Shown: positions 34,839 through 44,785 of the stretch, piece after piece
Position numbering within the stretch: the first letter of the stretch is position 1
Layout: each line of letters begins with the position of its first letter
NCBI GenBank assembly: GCA_037952775.1
Contig: JBANAY010000003.1
Coordinates: forward strand, 29,822,001-29,886,000
Direction of reading: 5' to 3'
Source: Clonostachys chloroleuca
Taxonomy: Eukaryota; Ascomycota; Sordariomycetes; Hypocreales; Bionectriaceae
DNA length: 64,000 bases
Position numbers and translations under genes: made by a program
Notes under the pieces: generated by a model
Told to the model about the DNA's origin: nothing
Database searches by the model: none
What the model saw: the letters and a program-made list of their open reading frames with translations, nothing else

Positions 34839-36153
34839 GGCAGCGGTCTGCCAGTGATGTCAATGAGTGAGGTCGGGTCAGGACTGAAGGGAGGGACGGC
34901 GAACTGAAGGGAGAGGAAAGTTTTATGGGAAACACCTGACGTAAATACATGCAAAAGTTGGAGAAAAACAATCAGCGTCACTCCGTGTGCCCGCTCCATG
35001 GGAACAATCATAAATCCCATCGGGTTTCCCCAGTATGATTCACCTTGCTACACAGAATCCCGACACCATCCATCATCCGCCCATTCAACAACCGCCGGCA
35101 AAGACAAAAGGCCCACAAGCAGGAGATATTGGCTGGCCTATGAGAGAGCAAATCTGACACTCCCCACTGTTGACATGCCAGGCCAGAGTCGAAGGCCGTG
35201 CCGTGATTGGGCTGGCCGTTCCGAGCGACAGGCCATTCTGCCCATGCTTGCTTTTGCTAATACAACATGCAGGCACGAGAAAACTTAATGCGGTCCGTCA
35301 CACAGCATCAGTTGAGCAGACACGAAGCCCCCTGTTGGCTGTTGATTGCCCGAGACCCATATCACACACGCTGCTCTCACGCTGCCACGAGGGCCCGGCG
35401 GTAGGACAAAAAGAAAAAAACAGCCTCCTGTTGGGGAGCTGAAACACCGCCCGCGTGCCGCTTTGCCGGTGGATGCTTTCACATACGTTGGGTCTGGCTG
35501 CGTCACACATCACATTCTCTCCCTCGTTGCGTGTCGCACGGCCCAAGTGAATTCCGGAGGGCATTCCAGCCCCTGGGGACGGCATTGCATTGATAAAGTA
35601 GAGAGCAAGGCCGCGGATACGCTTAAGATCCGTTGATCCCTCTTGGATTAGTGAAAGATTTCCGAGTTGCTAATGGTACAAGCTACGCCGGCATTCCCTT
35701 GGCGTTGTTCTGGATCCGGTGGACGTCTATTTCTCTTGCCTGAACAAACCACCTCTCCTTTTTCACAAAGCAACGCTGCAGGACGTTATCAGAGCGGGAA
35801 CCGTCAAGTCACACGTTATATTAAGCCTTTACGCCTTGGCATCAAGGTCAGTACCTAAATCACGCTACATTCAGTCAATAACCTCTGGTACAGCCAAGGC
35901 CACGGTTGCGCTTTTGGGCCTCCTTTCTCTTCACTCAATTTGTCACTACCGGATCCGCCATACTCCATGCCGGGATTGGCATCAGCCTCACAAATCCTTC
36001 AAATCGCATATATCTAGCCATGATTCGGTCCCCGCATTGCCATTTCAACTGAAAGCTCAGCATACTCGGAGCCTTGTGGATTAACGCCTTGCAGAGAATA
36101 CAGTTTTCGAGAAAATTATCATTCCCCTTGTACGTATGTTCGGACCTCGGACT
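34839..36153. other. 1.3-kb intergenic region, no gene recognised
   Basis: This contains the transporter's promoter and the 3' flank of the next minus-strand gene. Several 60-120 codon frames overlap on both strands with no motif. Nothing is supportable as a gene. Confidence 0.45.
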
Positions 36154-37123
36154 TTACCCTGCGCCGCGAGACAATTTCATATAATACTTATCTTGGAAAA
36201 ACCACTCAACCTATAGTAGAGTGAGTTAGTAAAGTGTATTGAGCCGGTTTGTGTTTAGACTCGCTCACATTCTCATCGTTTTCGATCTGTTTGGCGGTCT
36301 CGGGGTCGAAATAGCCTGTGTACGTCTTCATTCCGTCATCGTAGAAGTCGGTAGCACCGTCAAATGGTCCGCCATCCTTGTCCTTGTTCTTGTTGATCCA
36401 TGATTTGGTGACTTTCTTAGCGTGTGTCCAAACGTCGATTCCGAACCTTGGATCCATAATGACCATATATTGGTTAGTAGGACTGAACGCCTCCATGGGT
36501 GTGAGTGTCACGTTCGTGTAATTGCCACGGTATGAATACAAAGCGTTGACACTAGCGACCTAGAGGAACCGGTCAGCTTTGCATCCCTTAGGGAGATGGC
36601 ATGTCATACTCACAGCTGGGTCCTCTCGGAGTCGATCTACAGTTGCATATCCCAAGTCGGCCCAATAGATCCCGGATTTTGACATGCACCAAATTGGTTG
36701 CGATAGGGCGTCTGGAGAAACACCCTTGAGACCTTTTGGATTCGTCGTGCTATTTTTTTGGAGGTTCGTCGCCCATTCTGCATGTTCCCAAGGGCTCAGC
36801 TTTGATGTACGTTTGAGATAGACCACATATTTATCAGGGATTTTATCGGGGTCCGAAACGGTTTCGTCTACCCCTGTCGAATCGGAGCTGTCTGTATCGT
36901 TTGAAGAAGCATCGACCCCCCGTTGCCTGAGCGAAAGACCAGGCATTTTTGCCTCAGATAGCTCATCAGGAGTTTGACAGGCCCATCTGGGGGTCAGGTG
37001 CGACTTCAAGGTTTCTGTACTCGATCTCACAGATGTCTTGTCTTCTTCAAGAGCGGGATCGAAAGGGATGGCGATTGCCAGCCCTGCCAGGCTGAGAAGA
37101 AACAAATTTGGTATCCACATCAT
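36154..37123 (-). CDS. Secreted protein with two inhibitor-I9-like domains
   Basis: Three exons (37123-36614, 36559-36269, 36210-36154) give 285 residues. The final small exon is supported because it completes a conserved ending (DENVEWFFQDKYY). Residues 1-19 are a signal peptide (MMWIPNLFLLSLAGLAIAI). After an acidic spacer there are two similar modules. The first begins KYVVYLKRTS and ends GYATVDRLREDPAVASV; the second begins QYMVIMDPRF and ends YTGYFDPETAKQIENDENV. Both follow the peptidase-inhibitor I9 (subtilisin propeptide) plan: a Y-hydrophobic strand, a His-containing helix, G-Y-F/A and a helix ending D/E-x-V. The divergent gene 2.3 kb away encodes a subtilase whose own propeptide reads the same way. 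It may be a free-standing protease inhibitor or chaperone. The protease partner is inference. Confidence 0.65.
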
Positions 37124-39419
37124 AGGCCTGAGATTTAAAAGGACAGACTCAATATTCTGGGGTATTCGAGTAAGTGATGAGACTTTGCTTGGTCAGGATG
37201 GCGATGTTGCTATTTGGCAGATAGATGTGATATTGCGAGTGGCTAGTCTTTCGGATCGCGGGCATCAGGGCTCTTATGTAGGCATTCATTGTGTTTCGAT
37301 GGAATTCAGTTTACGACAAGTGACTCTCGGCGATGAAGAATTTAAGGTTAGGTCGCGCACCTTCTAGCAAGTTCTCAAGATGACTCTTGGTTTTTTTCTC
37401 CTCGTAACTTCATAAAGTCTGTTATGTGGCTGCATCATATCTGGCCCGCAAACCTTTTCTTTTGACTTCTTTGGTTTCTTATATCACGAGGTGGCCCATT
37501 ACAAACGGACTACGCCACCGGACTCACACCCAATGAATGCAGTTTTTGGCTGCATACATCACATGCGAGTAAGTGATTGCAGAAGGGGGCTTGAATGAGG
37601 CGGTGTTGGCTTTGAATTAGGCCCCCACACGAGAAATTTGTTTTCAATAGTTGGAGAGTCATGCACGAATCACAGGCGAGATCTCTGGACTGGTCTGACT
37701 TCTGGGATGAACGAATTTTCAATTCCTTTAATACACGTGGTGGCTAGAGTTAGGCCTGGGAGGATGCAATCCGGCCCGCCCCGACACGATCGTGGCTGTG
37801 GAGGGCTGCCGATACGTAAGACAAATTGAGTATAAAGTTAAAAGCAGCAATGGAAGATGCCAGCGTATTCATTGTGTTGAGTTGTCGGGCCCTGGCAGCT
37901 TCACTGTTGTTAAACTCTATTCTCTTTCTCTTCCGTATGGAAGATGCCAGAGCCTGACATCACAACACGGCGAGTAGAGGGCTGCTAATATCGCTAACCC
38001 TCAATATGCATGGAGGTAAGGCCACACATATCCGAACCTAGCTAACTTACAAAACAATAACTCTGCCAGAACCAAGCTTTTCGTAACATCTTTTCACTAA
38101 TGGAATGGACTTGACTGAGCTGTCCATCATCCAGAAAAGCGATCGCTACGTGGTTTAAGGCATCATTTAATGGCCTTGTTGCAGAACAAGGCTCCTTTGA
38201 TGTTACTCTTACTAGCTAAAGCGATATCGGCTACGAGGGCTTCCTCGGCCACAATTGTGCAAGTTTTGGGTGGTTGAGCTAGGTAACTTGGTCAAGAGAG
38301 GGCGGCCGGAAAGAAAAGTCCTAGGTTTGAGTTGTTCATTTGTCCAAACAGGCTCAGCCTTGCCCCAAAGCATATACATAGGCTGCAAACCCACTTGGGA
38401 ACCTTGGGCTTGGAAGATATTGAGCAATCTGGATTTTGTCGCGTAGCTAGACTTTAAAATTTTACTCATCGAATCACATGGAGTGCTTTAGAATGCTGTC
38501 GTAAAACTGACTATACTGTCGTGATGACCCTCTTGTGTCCGAAGCTATTCCCAGGTTTACACTATGCCCTCAAGGGCTGAATAAAACCTGGCATACCAAA
38601 GCCTCGATACAGCTCTGGTTGGCCCTCACCTCTATACCGTTTCGAGCACTGTTCGGCTATATTGTCTTTCTACCAACATTACTAAAGCTCAGACCCCCTT
38701 CGGGCTGAATTATATCAAGAATATTTGATGAATACTTTACTTGGCGTGAGAAAGAAGAGTGGCGATACATGAATTTAGGGTTCGTCCATTATCACGCGGC
38801 CATGCATCGCCACTGTGGCCAGCCGTTATCAGGTTTTTAATCAAACAATTCTAGAAGAAGCATTATCCGAAAAGATATCAGGACTTTAGGTTAGAATTTT
38901 TCATTGAGATCAGCCACTGTGGCCACACGATGTGTCAGATCATAGAAGGCTAAGGGAGATTAAAGGCGGCTATTTTCATAAGCCTTCGTGGCTGGATCAG
39001 GTGAAGCACTTTAACTCAAAGAGAATCTTTCATGCCATATAATTGGGGGGCATTTGAAAACTTTTCAATGCCGGATGACAATGGCGCTCCAATAAAGTCT
39101 ACAGGAACGTTGCTTCAGACATGAGGTCAGGTGCGTTGGGTGTGTTTTTTCTCGCCTCATCAGCAACAAGCTCTAGACACAGCCTTGAATTTTTTTTTTT
39201 TAATCTCTCAGCGAGGGCTTCGCAAAAAGCAAAGTCTCCAAATTTTTCTATTTAAGTAGCCCTGCTTTACCAGTCTCCTGTGCTCTTTCTTTGGCACACC
39301 ATCCTCTACAAGTTCCATCCAGCAAGGTGTAATCAGTTCATCAATCACTTGGAAAAAATAAAGGAATACCCTACCCTCTAAACAACCATAAGGCTACACG
39401 GCCCGGCCTGTAATCAACA
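37124..39419. promoter_or_regulatory. 2.3-kb divergent region between I9-like gene and subtilase gene
   Basis: No gene is recognised. A TATA-like TATTTAAG at about 39249 lies about 170 bases before the subtilase start. GCCACTGTGGCCA occurs twice (about 38811 and 38916), each embedded in similar context, and might be a paired site. A 38-base segment at 37826-37863 recurs at 52886-52923. The rest shows no repeats or coding signals. Confidence 0.4.
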
Positions 39420-40883
39420 ATGTGGAAGATTGCTCGTCGTCTCCTACTACTGGTGTGCTTGCTCTGTACAGTGAGCTGCCACCAGAAGAAACACGGACAC
39501 TATCATGTTGTATTGAAAGATCATCCCGAAACGAAACTTCATGACCATATATGTTGGGTTAATAAGACTAACCAAGACAGCGGCTCAGGGCATTTCGGAG
39601 TCAAGAACTACTATGAATGTTCCATTGGCAGAGGGTATTTTGCACATCTCTCTGACGAAACAGCAAGAGACATTGAACAATCCGATGAGGTAAGATTCAA
39701 TGATGAATACAGCTGTTATAGAAACCATTTAGATATTCTACGCAAGCTTTTATGTCCGTTCTAGCTAAGTATCTGTTACTAAAATTTCTTCAATAGGTCC
39801 TTCATATTGTCCAACAGTCCACATTGTCCTTTACCTCAGCCCCATCAAAAGAAGATATCATTGTTGATGATAAAATGGATCCCAAAAACTGGGCTCTTAC
39901 CGCAATTTCTTCTTCGAACCCACCAAAGCGCAAAAACGAATACAAGTATCACAAATCCCAGGCCACTGGAACCTATATCTACATTGTAGATTCTGGCATT
40001 CAGTCTGACGACAGGGAGTTTGAAGGGCGCGTTGTACATGGTTACGGGTACGCAGACCCATATGATCTTCAGTCAGCAACTAACGGCGGTGATCTAAGTC
40101 ATGGCACGTTTGTGGCCGGAATCGCAGGAGGTGTCCGTCATGGGGTTGCTAAGAATACTTACTACCTTGGTGGATGTGAAAATTGGGGCCGATTTCTTCC
40201 CGGGGCACGAGCTGTGGGACTCCAAAGCCGTTGAAGGGATTTGCTGGGCAGCGGACCATATTCTACAAAACAAGCGTACCAAAAAATCCGTTATCAACTT
40301 TACAGTCGACCTGCCCAAAAAATACTGTCCTGTCTTCCACTGGTGGCTCCAAAATATGGCGAAAGACGGCATAACGGTAGTTGGTGCTGCAGGGAACAAT
40401 GGAATAGACGTCAAAGATAACTGCATGGGAAGCCCCGATATTATCACAGTGGGTGCATATGACAAGGACTTCAATGCTTGGAATTTTAGCAACTACGGCA
40501 CAGGTGTCGATATCTGGGCACCTGGGGTGAATGTACGATCCGTCCTTTCTCAGGCTGTCCTCGACAGAATGGGACGTAGGCCTTGGCCCAAGGACACGGA
40601 GGACGGGACATCGTTTGCTGCGCCACACGTGGCAGGGATAATCGCCGGCTGGATGGGCGAGACGGAAGAGGGACTGTCTCCAATTCAGGTCCGAGAGAAG
40701 CTTGATGAGCTCTCTCTTCGTCGTTTCCTGAAACCTGGCGACTTAATACGCGCAAAAGTCCCAGAGAAGGAGCGGAAGTATCGATTAGCTAACGCCCGAA
40801 TAGCCTACAATGGTGCAGATGGCCCGGGGGAGCAGGGGGAGGAGGGGGAGGAGGAGGAGGAGGAGGAGGAGGAGATCGAATAG
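39420..40883 (+). pseudogene. Subtilisin-like serine protease (S8) with a 4-base frame-breaking duplication
   Basis: Exon 1 (39420-39690) encodes a signal peptide (RRLLLLVCLLCTVSC) and an I9-type propeptide (YHVVLKDHP ... GYFAHLSDETARDIEQSDE). Exon 2 starts at 39798. The catalytic triad regions are all present: Asp in YIVDSGIQSDD, His in SHGTFVAGIAGG, the oxyanion Asn in VVGAAGNNG, and Ser in EDGTSFAAPHVAGIIAGW. Between His and Asn the frame breaks at 40156-40163, where TACT is repeated in tandem; removing one unit would restore continuity, and no GT-AG intron fits. The present reading would stop soon after the His motif, so no active enzyme is expected unless the duplication is an assembly error. 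A Glu-rich tail ends the protein. The intact family is secreted. Confidence 0.85.
40829..40876 (+). repeat. GAG/GGA microsatellite encoding a Glu-rich tail
   Basis: A run of GGGGGAG and GAG units near the 3' end of the subtilase frame encodes a Gly/Glu then poly-Glu tail just before the stop at 40881-40883. Its length is probably variable between strains. Confidence 0.75.
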
Positions 40884-42149
40884 CTAGCGACCGAATAGCC
40901 CACAATGGTGCGGATAGTTGATGGCAACCAAGGTGAAAGTCTTCGAGTTTTGCCAGACTTTGGCTCTTATGGAGCTAAAGTCAGTTGGACTTATCACGGT
41001 GCGATAGCTACCTCAGCAAGTGGGTGACATTGAAATTGAGACACTCAAACATTATTAAGCTACTTATTCTCAAGTGCGACCAGTATTATCTGCTTCAGAG
41101 ATAGTAACGCATGTATTGTCACTTCGTTTAATTTTTCTTCCGCTGAATGCCTCTATTTATCGCAGAAAGTAGTTGATTAATAACCACCCAAGGCGGCATG
41201 ACTAACTTCACGCGCGGGATTGCATCTTGACATGTGTTAGTGTAGGTAAGATTGCGAGCCCTAACGGCCATCCCCTGTATTTTCTGGTAGCTGATGGGTT
41301 TTTCCAATAATAATGAGTACTCCATGAATTCCCTAATGTTTATAGTAGTAATCAGGGATCGCAAGAGGAGTTAGGTTGAGAGCATTGTGGCTTGGCAACG
41401 GGCTGCGCCTCGGACGACCAACGAAACGATAATACAGGGGGGATCAATTTGATGTACTGTGATCCACTGTGGCATTGTTCAAGATCACTAACAAGAGCGG
41501 CTGCCTGCGAGGCACCGGTATGGCGCAGTCTGCAGGTGAGATTGAGATGGCCAGATCGCGTCTTTTAACCCAACAAACATCCTGCTCAAGCCAGTGGACG
41601 GCAGCAACTCTTCACCGTTGTCTCGTTAATAACCACAGAATCTCTACCGAGACCCTACGTGATAAAAATGGGGTTCATCGCCTCGTCCTTTTCTAACGAC
41701 TCCCGTGAGCGCGCACGCGATGCCATTGTTATCCTGCAATGGGAGAATTCGGTCACTGCCTTGTCGCCGCGCCTGAGGTTCTGGATCATCCGATTCCCTG
41801 TCCCCAGCAAGGGCGCACCAAAGACGAGAGAGACGTCCTTTCCAGTCCCAACTGCCATTGAAAAACGGATTGATGAAATCAGCTCCATTTCCTTCGGAGC
41901 CAACCGTCGGTTGGGGCGACTTCAGCTGCCCCCGCAGGTCTTGTATCAGTCGTCTTCGAGGTCGATCCTCGTGCATAATCTCTTGGTCGGCGAGAGCCAG
42001 ACGGATAGCGAGCTCCTGAGTTGGGGACCTGGCCTACGCCTACGAAAAGTTCAAATAGCCGATGGATTTTTTGACGAACCACTGGCATCCTTGCCGGATA
42101 CCCGATTTTTGTCCCATTCGACTGTCCAGGGGGATCCAGACTGACAACC
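40884..42149. other. Intergenic or unresolved 5' exon region
   Basis: No gene is recognised with confidence. A 161-codon plus-strand frame at 41659-42144 ends five bases before the next called frame and could contain its upstream exon, but its composition is unremarkable and no clean splice join was found. Opposite-strand frames of about 80-110 codons overlap it. Confidence 0.4.
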
Positions 42150-43121
42150 GTGGCACACGAGACTGGCGGCGGTTCGATATCAGTCAAATACCGATCCAGA
42201 GACTCTCACGGCTCTGAATGGACCTCTGCCTGGGTGGGTCACAAGCTCGACTTCGATGGACCCCAGGAACAAATTGTACGAACAGCATCGGTGCTCAATT
42301 CTGCGGTATCCTCGGCCGTTTCTGGTTCATCCGTCCCTCTTCACCGTTTAACCGTCGGCTCTACAGCATATACGGTCCTTATCAATCTAGGGAGAAGCGG
42401 AGACGGCTCGAAGACGAAAGTTTCGCTTTACACGACATTGGAGTCTGACTTCAAGGCGGAGGCACAATCAGTCAAGGAGACTCGCAACGATCTTGGCCTG
42501 AGATGGGAGGTTCAAAATTTCCACCTGCCCAGCGGCGTCACCAACGTCGCACCAATCGTGATAAGATGCTATGAAAAGCCATTCCCAACTTATCTCGTTT
42601 TGTTCTACACGTACAAAGGCGCCATGTACTACAGCCACCTGAGGTACGCTGGCTCTGGATATTTTGGCAATCAAGTCATCGGTGTTCCGTGCCTCCTAGC
42701 CCCCAAGCCGGAGGACCAGCAGGTTGCACAAGCGCCAAAGGCATCCGCCCCCTCTAGGTGGTCTATCTCAGCCATTTCTCGTCCAACCCCAAGATTTCCT
42801 GAGGCGGGCGAAAGCCCATCCGAAGAGGTTAAACAGGAACCAATCTCGACGGCATTGCAGGGATTCCAGCCCACTGTGATCCAAGCCGACGGGAATTTGT
42901 GGCTGTTCTATGAGGGACCTGATGGCAATCCCAGGTATGCGACTTGTGACTCCCTCCCGAAGGAAATCAAAGATCTCGGAGTCGGCTGGGAAGAAGTTTC
43001 ATGGTCTGCTGAGCCTCTTCTGAGCTCGGAATCTGACAAATGGACGGACGACAAGGCCTCTCCTATTTCGAGGCACTTTCTTCCTGTTGTTGTTCCTCGG
43101 GACTTCATGAATATTGCCTAA
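42150..43121 (+). CDS. Hypothetical protein, possibly beta-propeller-like, 5' end unresolved
   Basis: An uninterrupted frame of about 323 codons ends at 43121; it is open back to a stop near 42071 but has no ATG near its beginning, so an upstream exon or a frameshift is needed. The reading just before (a YPIFVPFDCPGGSRLTTVAH stretch) is also protein-like. The product has repeated short aromatic strands: EWTSAWVGH, YTVLINLGRSG, TYLVLFYTYKGAMYYSH, NLWLFYEGPDGNPRYAT and GWEEVSWS. These resemble blades of a lectin-like beta-propeller, with a disordered Pro/Ser/Glu linker in the middle (about 205-235). There is no signal peptide in view. The family is not recognised; the resemblance is impression only. 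Confidence 0.6.
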   Translation: MAHETGGGSISVKYRSRDSHGSEWTSAWVGHKLDFDGPQEQIVRTASVLNSAVSSAVSGSSVPLHRLTVGSTAYTVLINLGRSGDGSKTKVSLYTTLESDFKAEAQSVKETRNDLGLRWEVQNFHLPSGVTNVAPIVIRCYEKPFPTYLVLFYTYKGAMYYSHLRYAGSGYFGNQVIGVPCLLAPKPEDQQVAQAPKASAPSRWSISAISRPTPRFPEAGESPSEEVKQEPISTALQGFQPTVIQADGNLWLFYEGPDGNPRYATCDSLPKEIKDLGVGWEEVSWSAEPLLSSESDKWTDDKASPISRHFLPVVVPRDFMNIA

Positions 43122-43921
43122 GTCTGATATCAAGAGCGCGGAATTCCATCGGGTTTTGTTTTTGCTTGTATTTCGTTCTTGTATATGATGACTTCCTACC
43201 CAAGACGCGGGTACGGCAAGCGTGATTGAAACATATTGGTGCAGGGCTGGCCAAGTCTTAAGTAGACTGTACCTTAGATGCTTGCTGAGAACTAATTTTA
43301 CATGATTATCTTTGCTGGTTTATACCTTAGTCAGCGGTAAGAATGGAATACAGACAACTGCCATCTCTCTCCAGCCAGTTGAGGACTCTCTAGACCGGTA
43401 TGTGGGCAGCAAGCTCGCAGTAATTTGATCATTCTTGTACAGGCACATCAATAAGTACACGGTCTGTTGCTCTCACATCATGGGACGAGAACACATTAGC
43501 GCTGACGGGTTGAGCAGGCCGAAACAGCCCGATCACACGAGTCTACAGCTCGCATCCGTCGCATCAGCCCACCACCATTTGTGACTTGTGGCTTGTTCTG
43601 ACTGCTGCCATTCGCCAATGGGGCATCCGCCACGCCAGAGCTGACGAGTCCCCTCGCTCTTTTTGATCAAATATTGCGAGAATTGCGTAGGCGCCAAGTC
43701 CCCTCCACCTCCACGAAGTGGCTGGTGTCCTTAGCTGAAAAGTTTGGGCTTGACTGGGGATATCATAAGTACGGACCTCTGTCCCTGTATTCTACTGGGG
43801 TAAAACTGGTCATCATCACACGATAATCATTTGCTCCATCCTGCCCATAATTGCTGTCTCATTCAAGGCTTGATTGCAAAACCTACCAGCTTTGCAGTCG
43901 CATCAGCTATTTCTGCCCGCC
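43122..43921. other. Intergenic, promoter of the Cys-rich protein gene
   Basis: Roughly 800 bases without a supportable gene. It should contain the promoter of the gene starting at 43922; no TATA box or paired operator is convincing. Confidence 0.45.
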
Positions 43922-44479
43922 ATGTCTTCGAAACTTACTCCTCAGAGTAAAATCCCAGATGCGAATAGCCGTGGCGATTATCAGCAGACGATTCCCGTGG
44001 AGGGTGACGTGCTCGCCCCCGCACACGACCAGCTCCCACCGTCATACGAAGAAGCAGCGGGCTCATCATCAAATTCACATCCCCCGAGTGCAGGGACTCC
44101 GCCCGACCAAGCCGGGGGATCACCCAGGGCCCGTACCATGTCAAGTAGCTCTTCAGCATGCAGGTCGAGATGCGGCGGATCCATGCACAAGCCACAGGAT
44201 GCAATCACCCAGGGCTATCAACCGCAGAATCCCATGTCGGCTTACCAGGACGACGATGCCAAGTGGGATGCGAAACTCGGCGAGCCGGGATGCTGTTTTA
44301 GCGAGAGCGGCGCCTGTTGCTTCTCTAAACGAGGCGCTTGCTGTTTCTCCGACAGAGGCGCTTGCTGTTTCTCTGACCGGGAGGCGTGTTGCTTTTCCGA
44401 TCGCAAGGGCTGTTGTTTCTCGGATGAGGGCGGTTGCTGCAATGGCAATAGCAGAGGCTCTACGGGCACTTGTTGCTGA
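43922..44479 (+). CDS. PPxY protein with a C-terminal Cys-Cys repeat domain
   Basis: A single exon gives 185 residues from the ATG at 43922; 16 further upstream codons are open, but this ATG gives a typical start (MSSKLTPQ). The N-terminal half is disordered and polar and carries LPPSYEEA (about residues 38-45), a PPxY motif of the kind bound by WW domains of Nedd4/Rsp5 ubiquitin ligases. From about residue 122 come successive eight-residue units of the form G/E-A-C-C-F-S-D-R, seven Cys-Cys pairs in all, ending STGTCC. There is no signal peptide. Dense CC pairs suggest palmitoylation or metal binding; PPxY plus Cys-rich tails are also seen in small fungal membrane-associated proteins. The function is not known. 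Opposite-strand frames are shadows. Confidence 0.8.
   Translation: MSSKLTPQSKIPDANSRGDYQQTIPVEGDVLAPAHDQLPPSYEEAAGSSSNSHPPSAGTPPDQAGGSPRARTMSSSSSACRSRCGGSMHKPQDAITQGYQPQNPMSAYQDDDAKWDAKLGEPGCCFSESGACCFSKRGACCFSDRGACCFSDREACCFSDRKGCCFSDEGGCCNGNSRGSTGTCC
44280..44470 (+). repeat. Coding 24-base minisatellite (Cys-Cys units)
   Basis: Six or so diverged 24-base units, each encoding an eight-residue block with CCFS, lie in register inside the Cys-rich protein. The synonymous differences between units, with conserved CCFS, suggest that selection maintains the protein repeat. Confidence 0.75.
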
Positions 44480-44785
44480 CATTCTTTTTGCTGCAGGAGA
44501 GCTTGGCTAGGTTGACGACCAGCCGAGAAATAATGTACTCAGATTAAGCAGATAGCGTTATGTATTGATACCCTTTTCATGAGACACGCCCTCCTAATTA
44601 TTTTGACGAAGTTGTTCACATCAGCAAAGGTGCGAGACAGTGAACATGTACCTCATTTCATAGTTGAATTTCTAGCACGACAATCCAACATGACAGAGCT
44701 CCGTGAGCTTCAGCCATCTATCACTGTCAACTATGAAAATGCGAAATAGCATGCTCTCTTTGGCCATGATGTTCGTTGGCAATTA
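44480..44785. other. Short convergent intergenic region
   Basis: Only the 3' flanks of the Cys-rich gene and the regulator gene are expected. Nothing further is seen. Confidence 0.4.
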
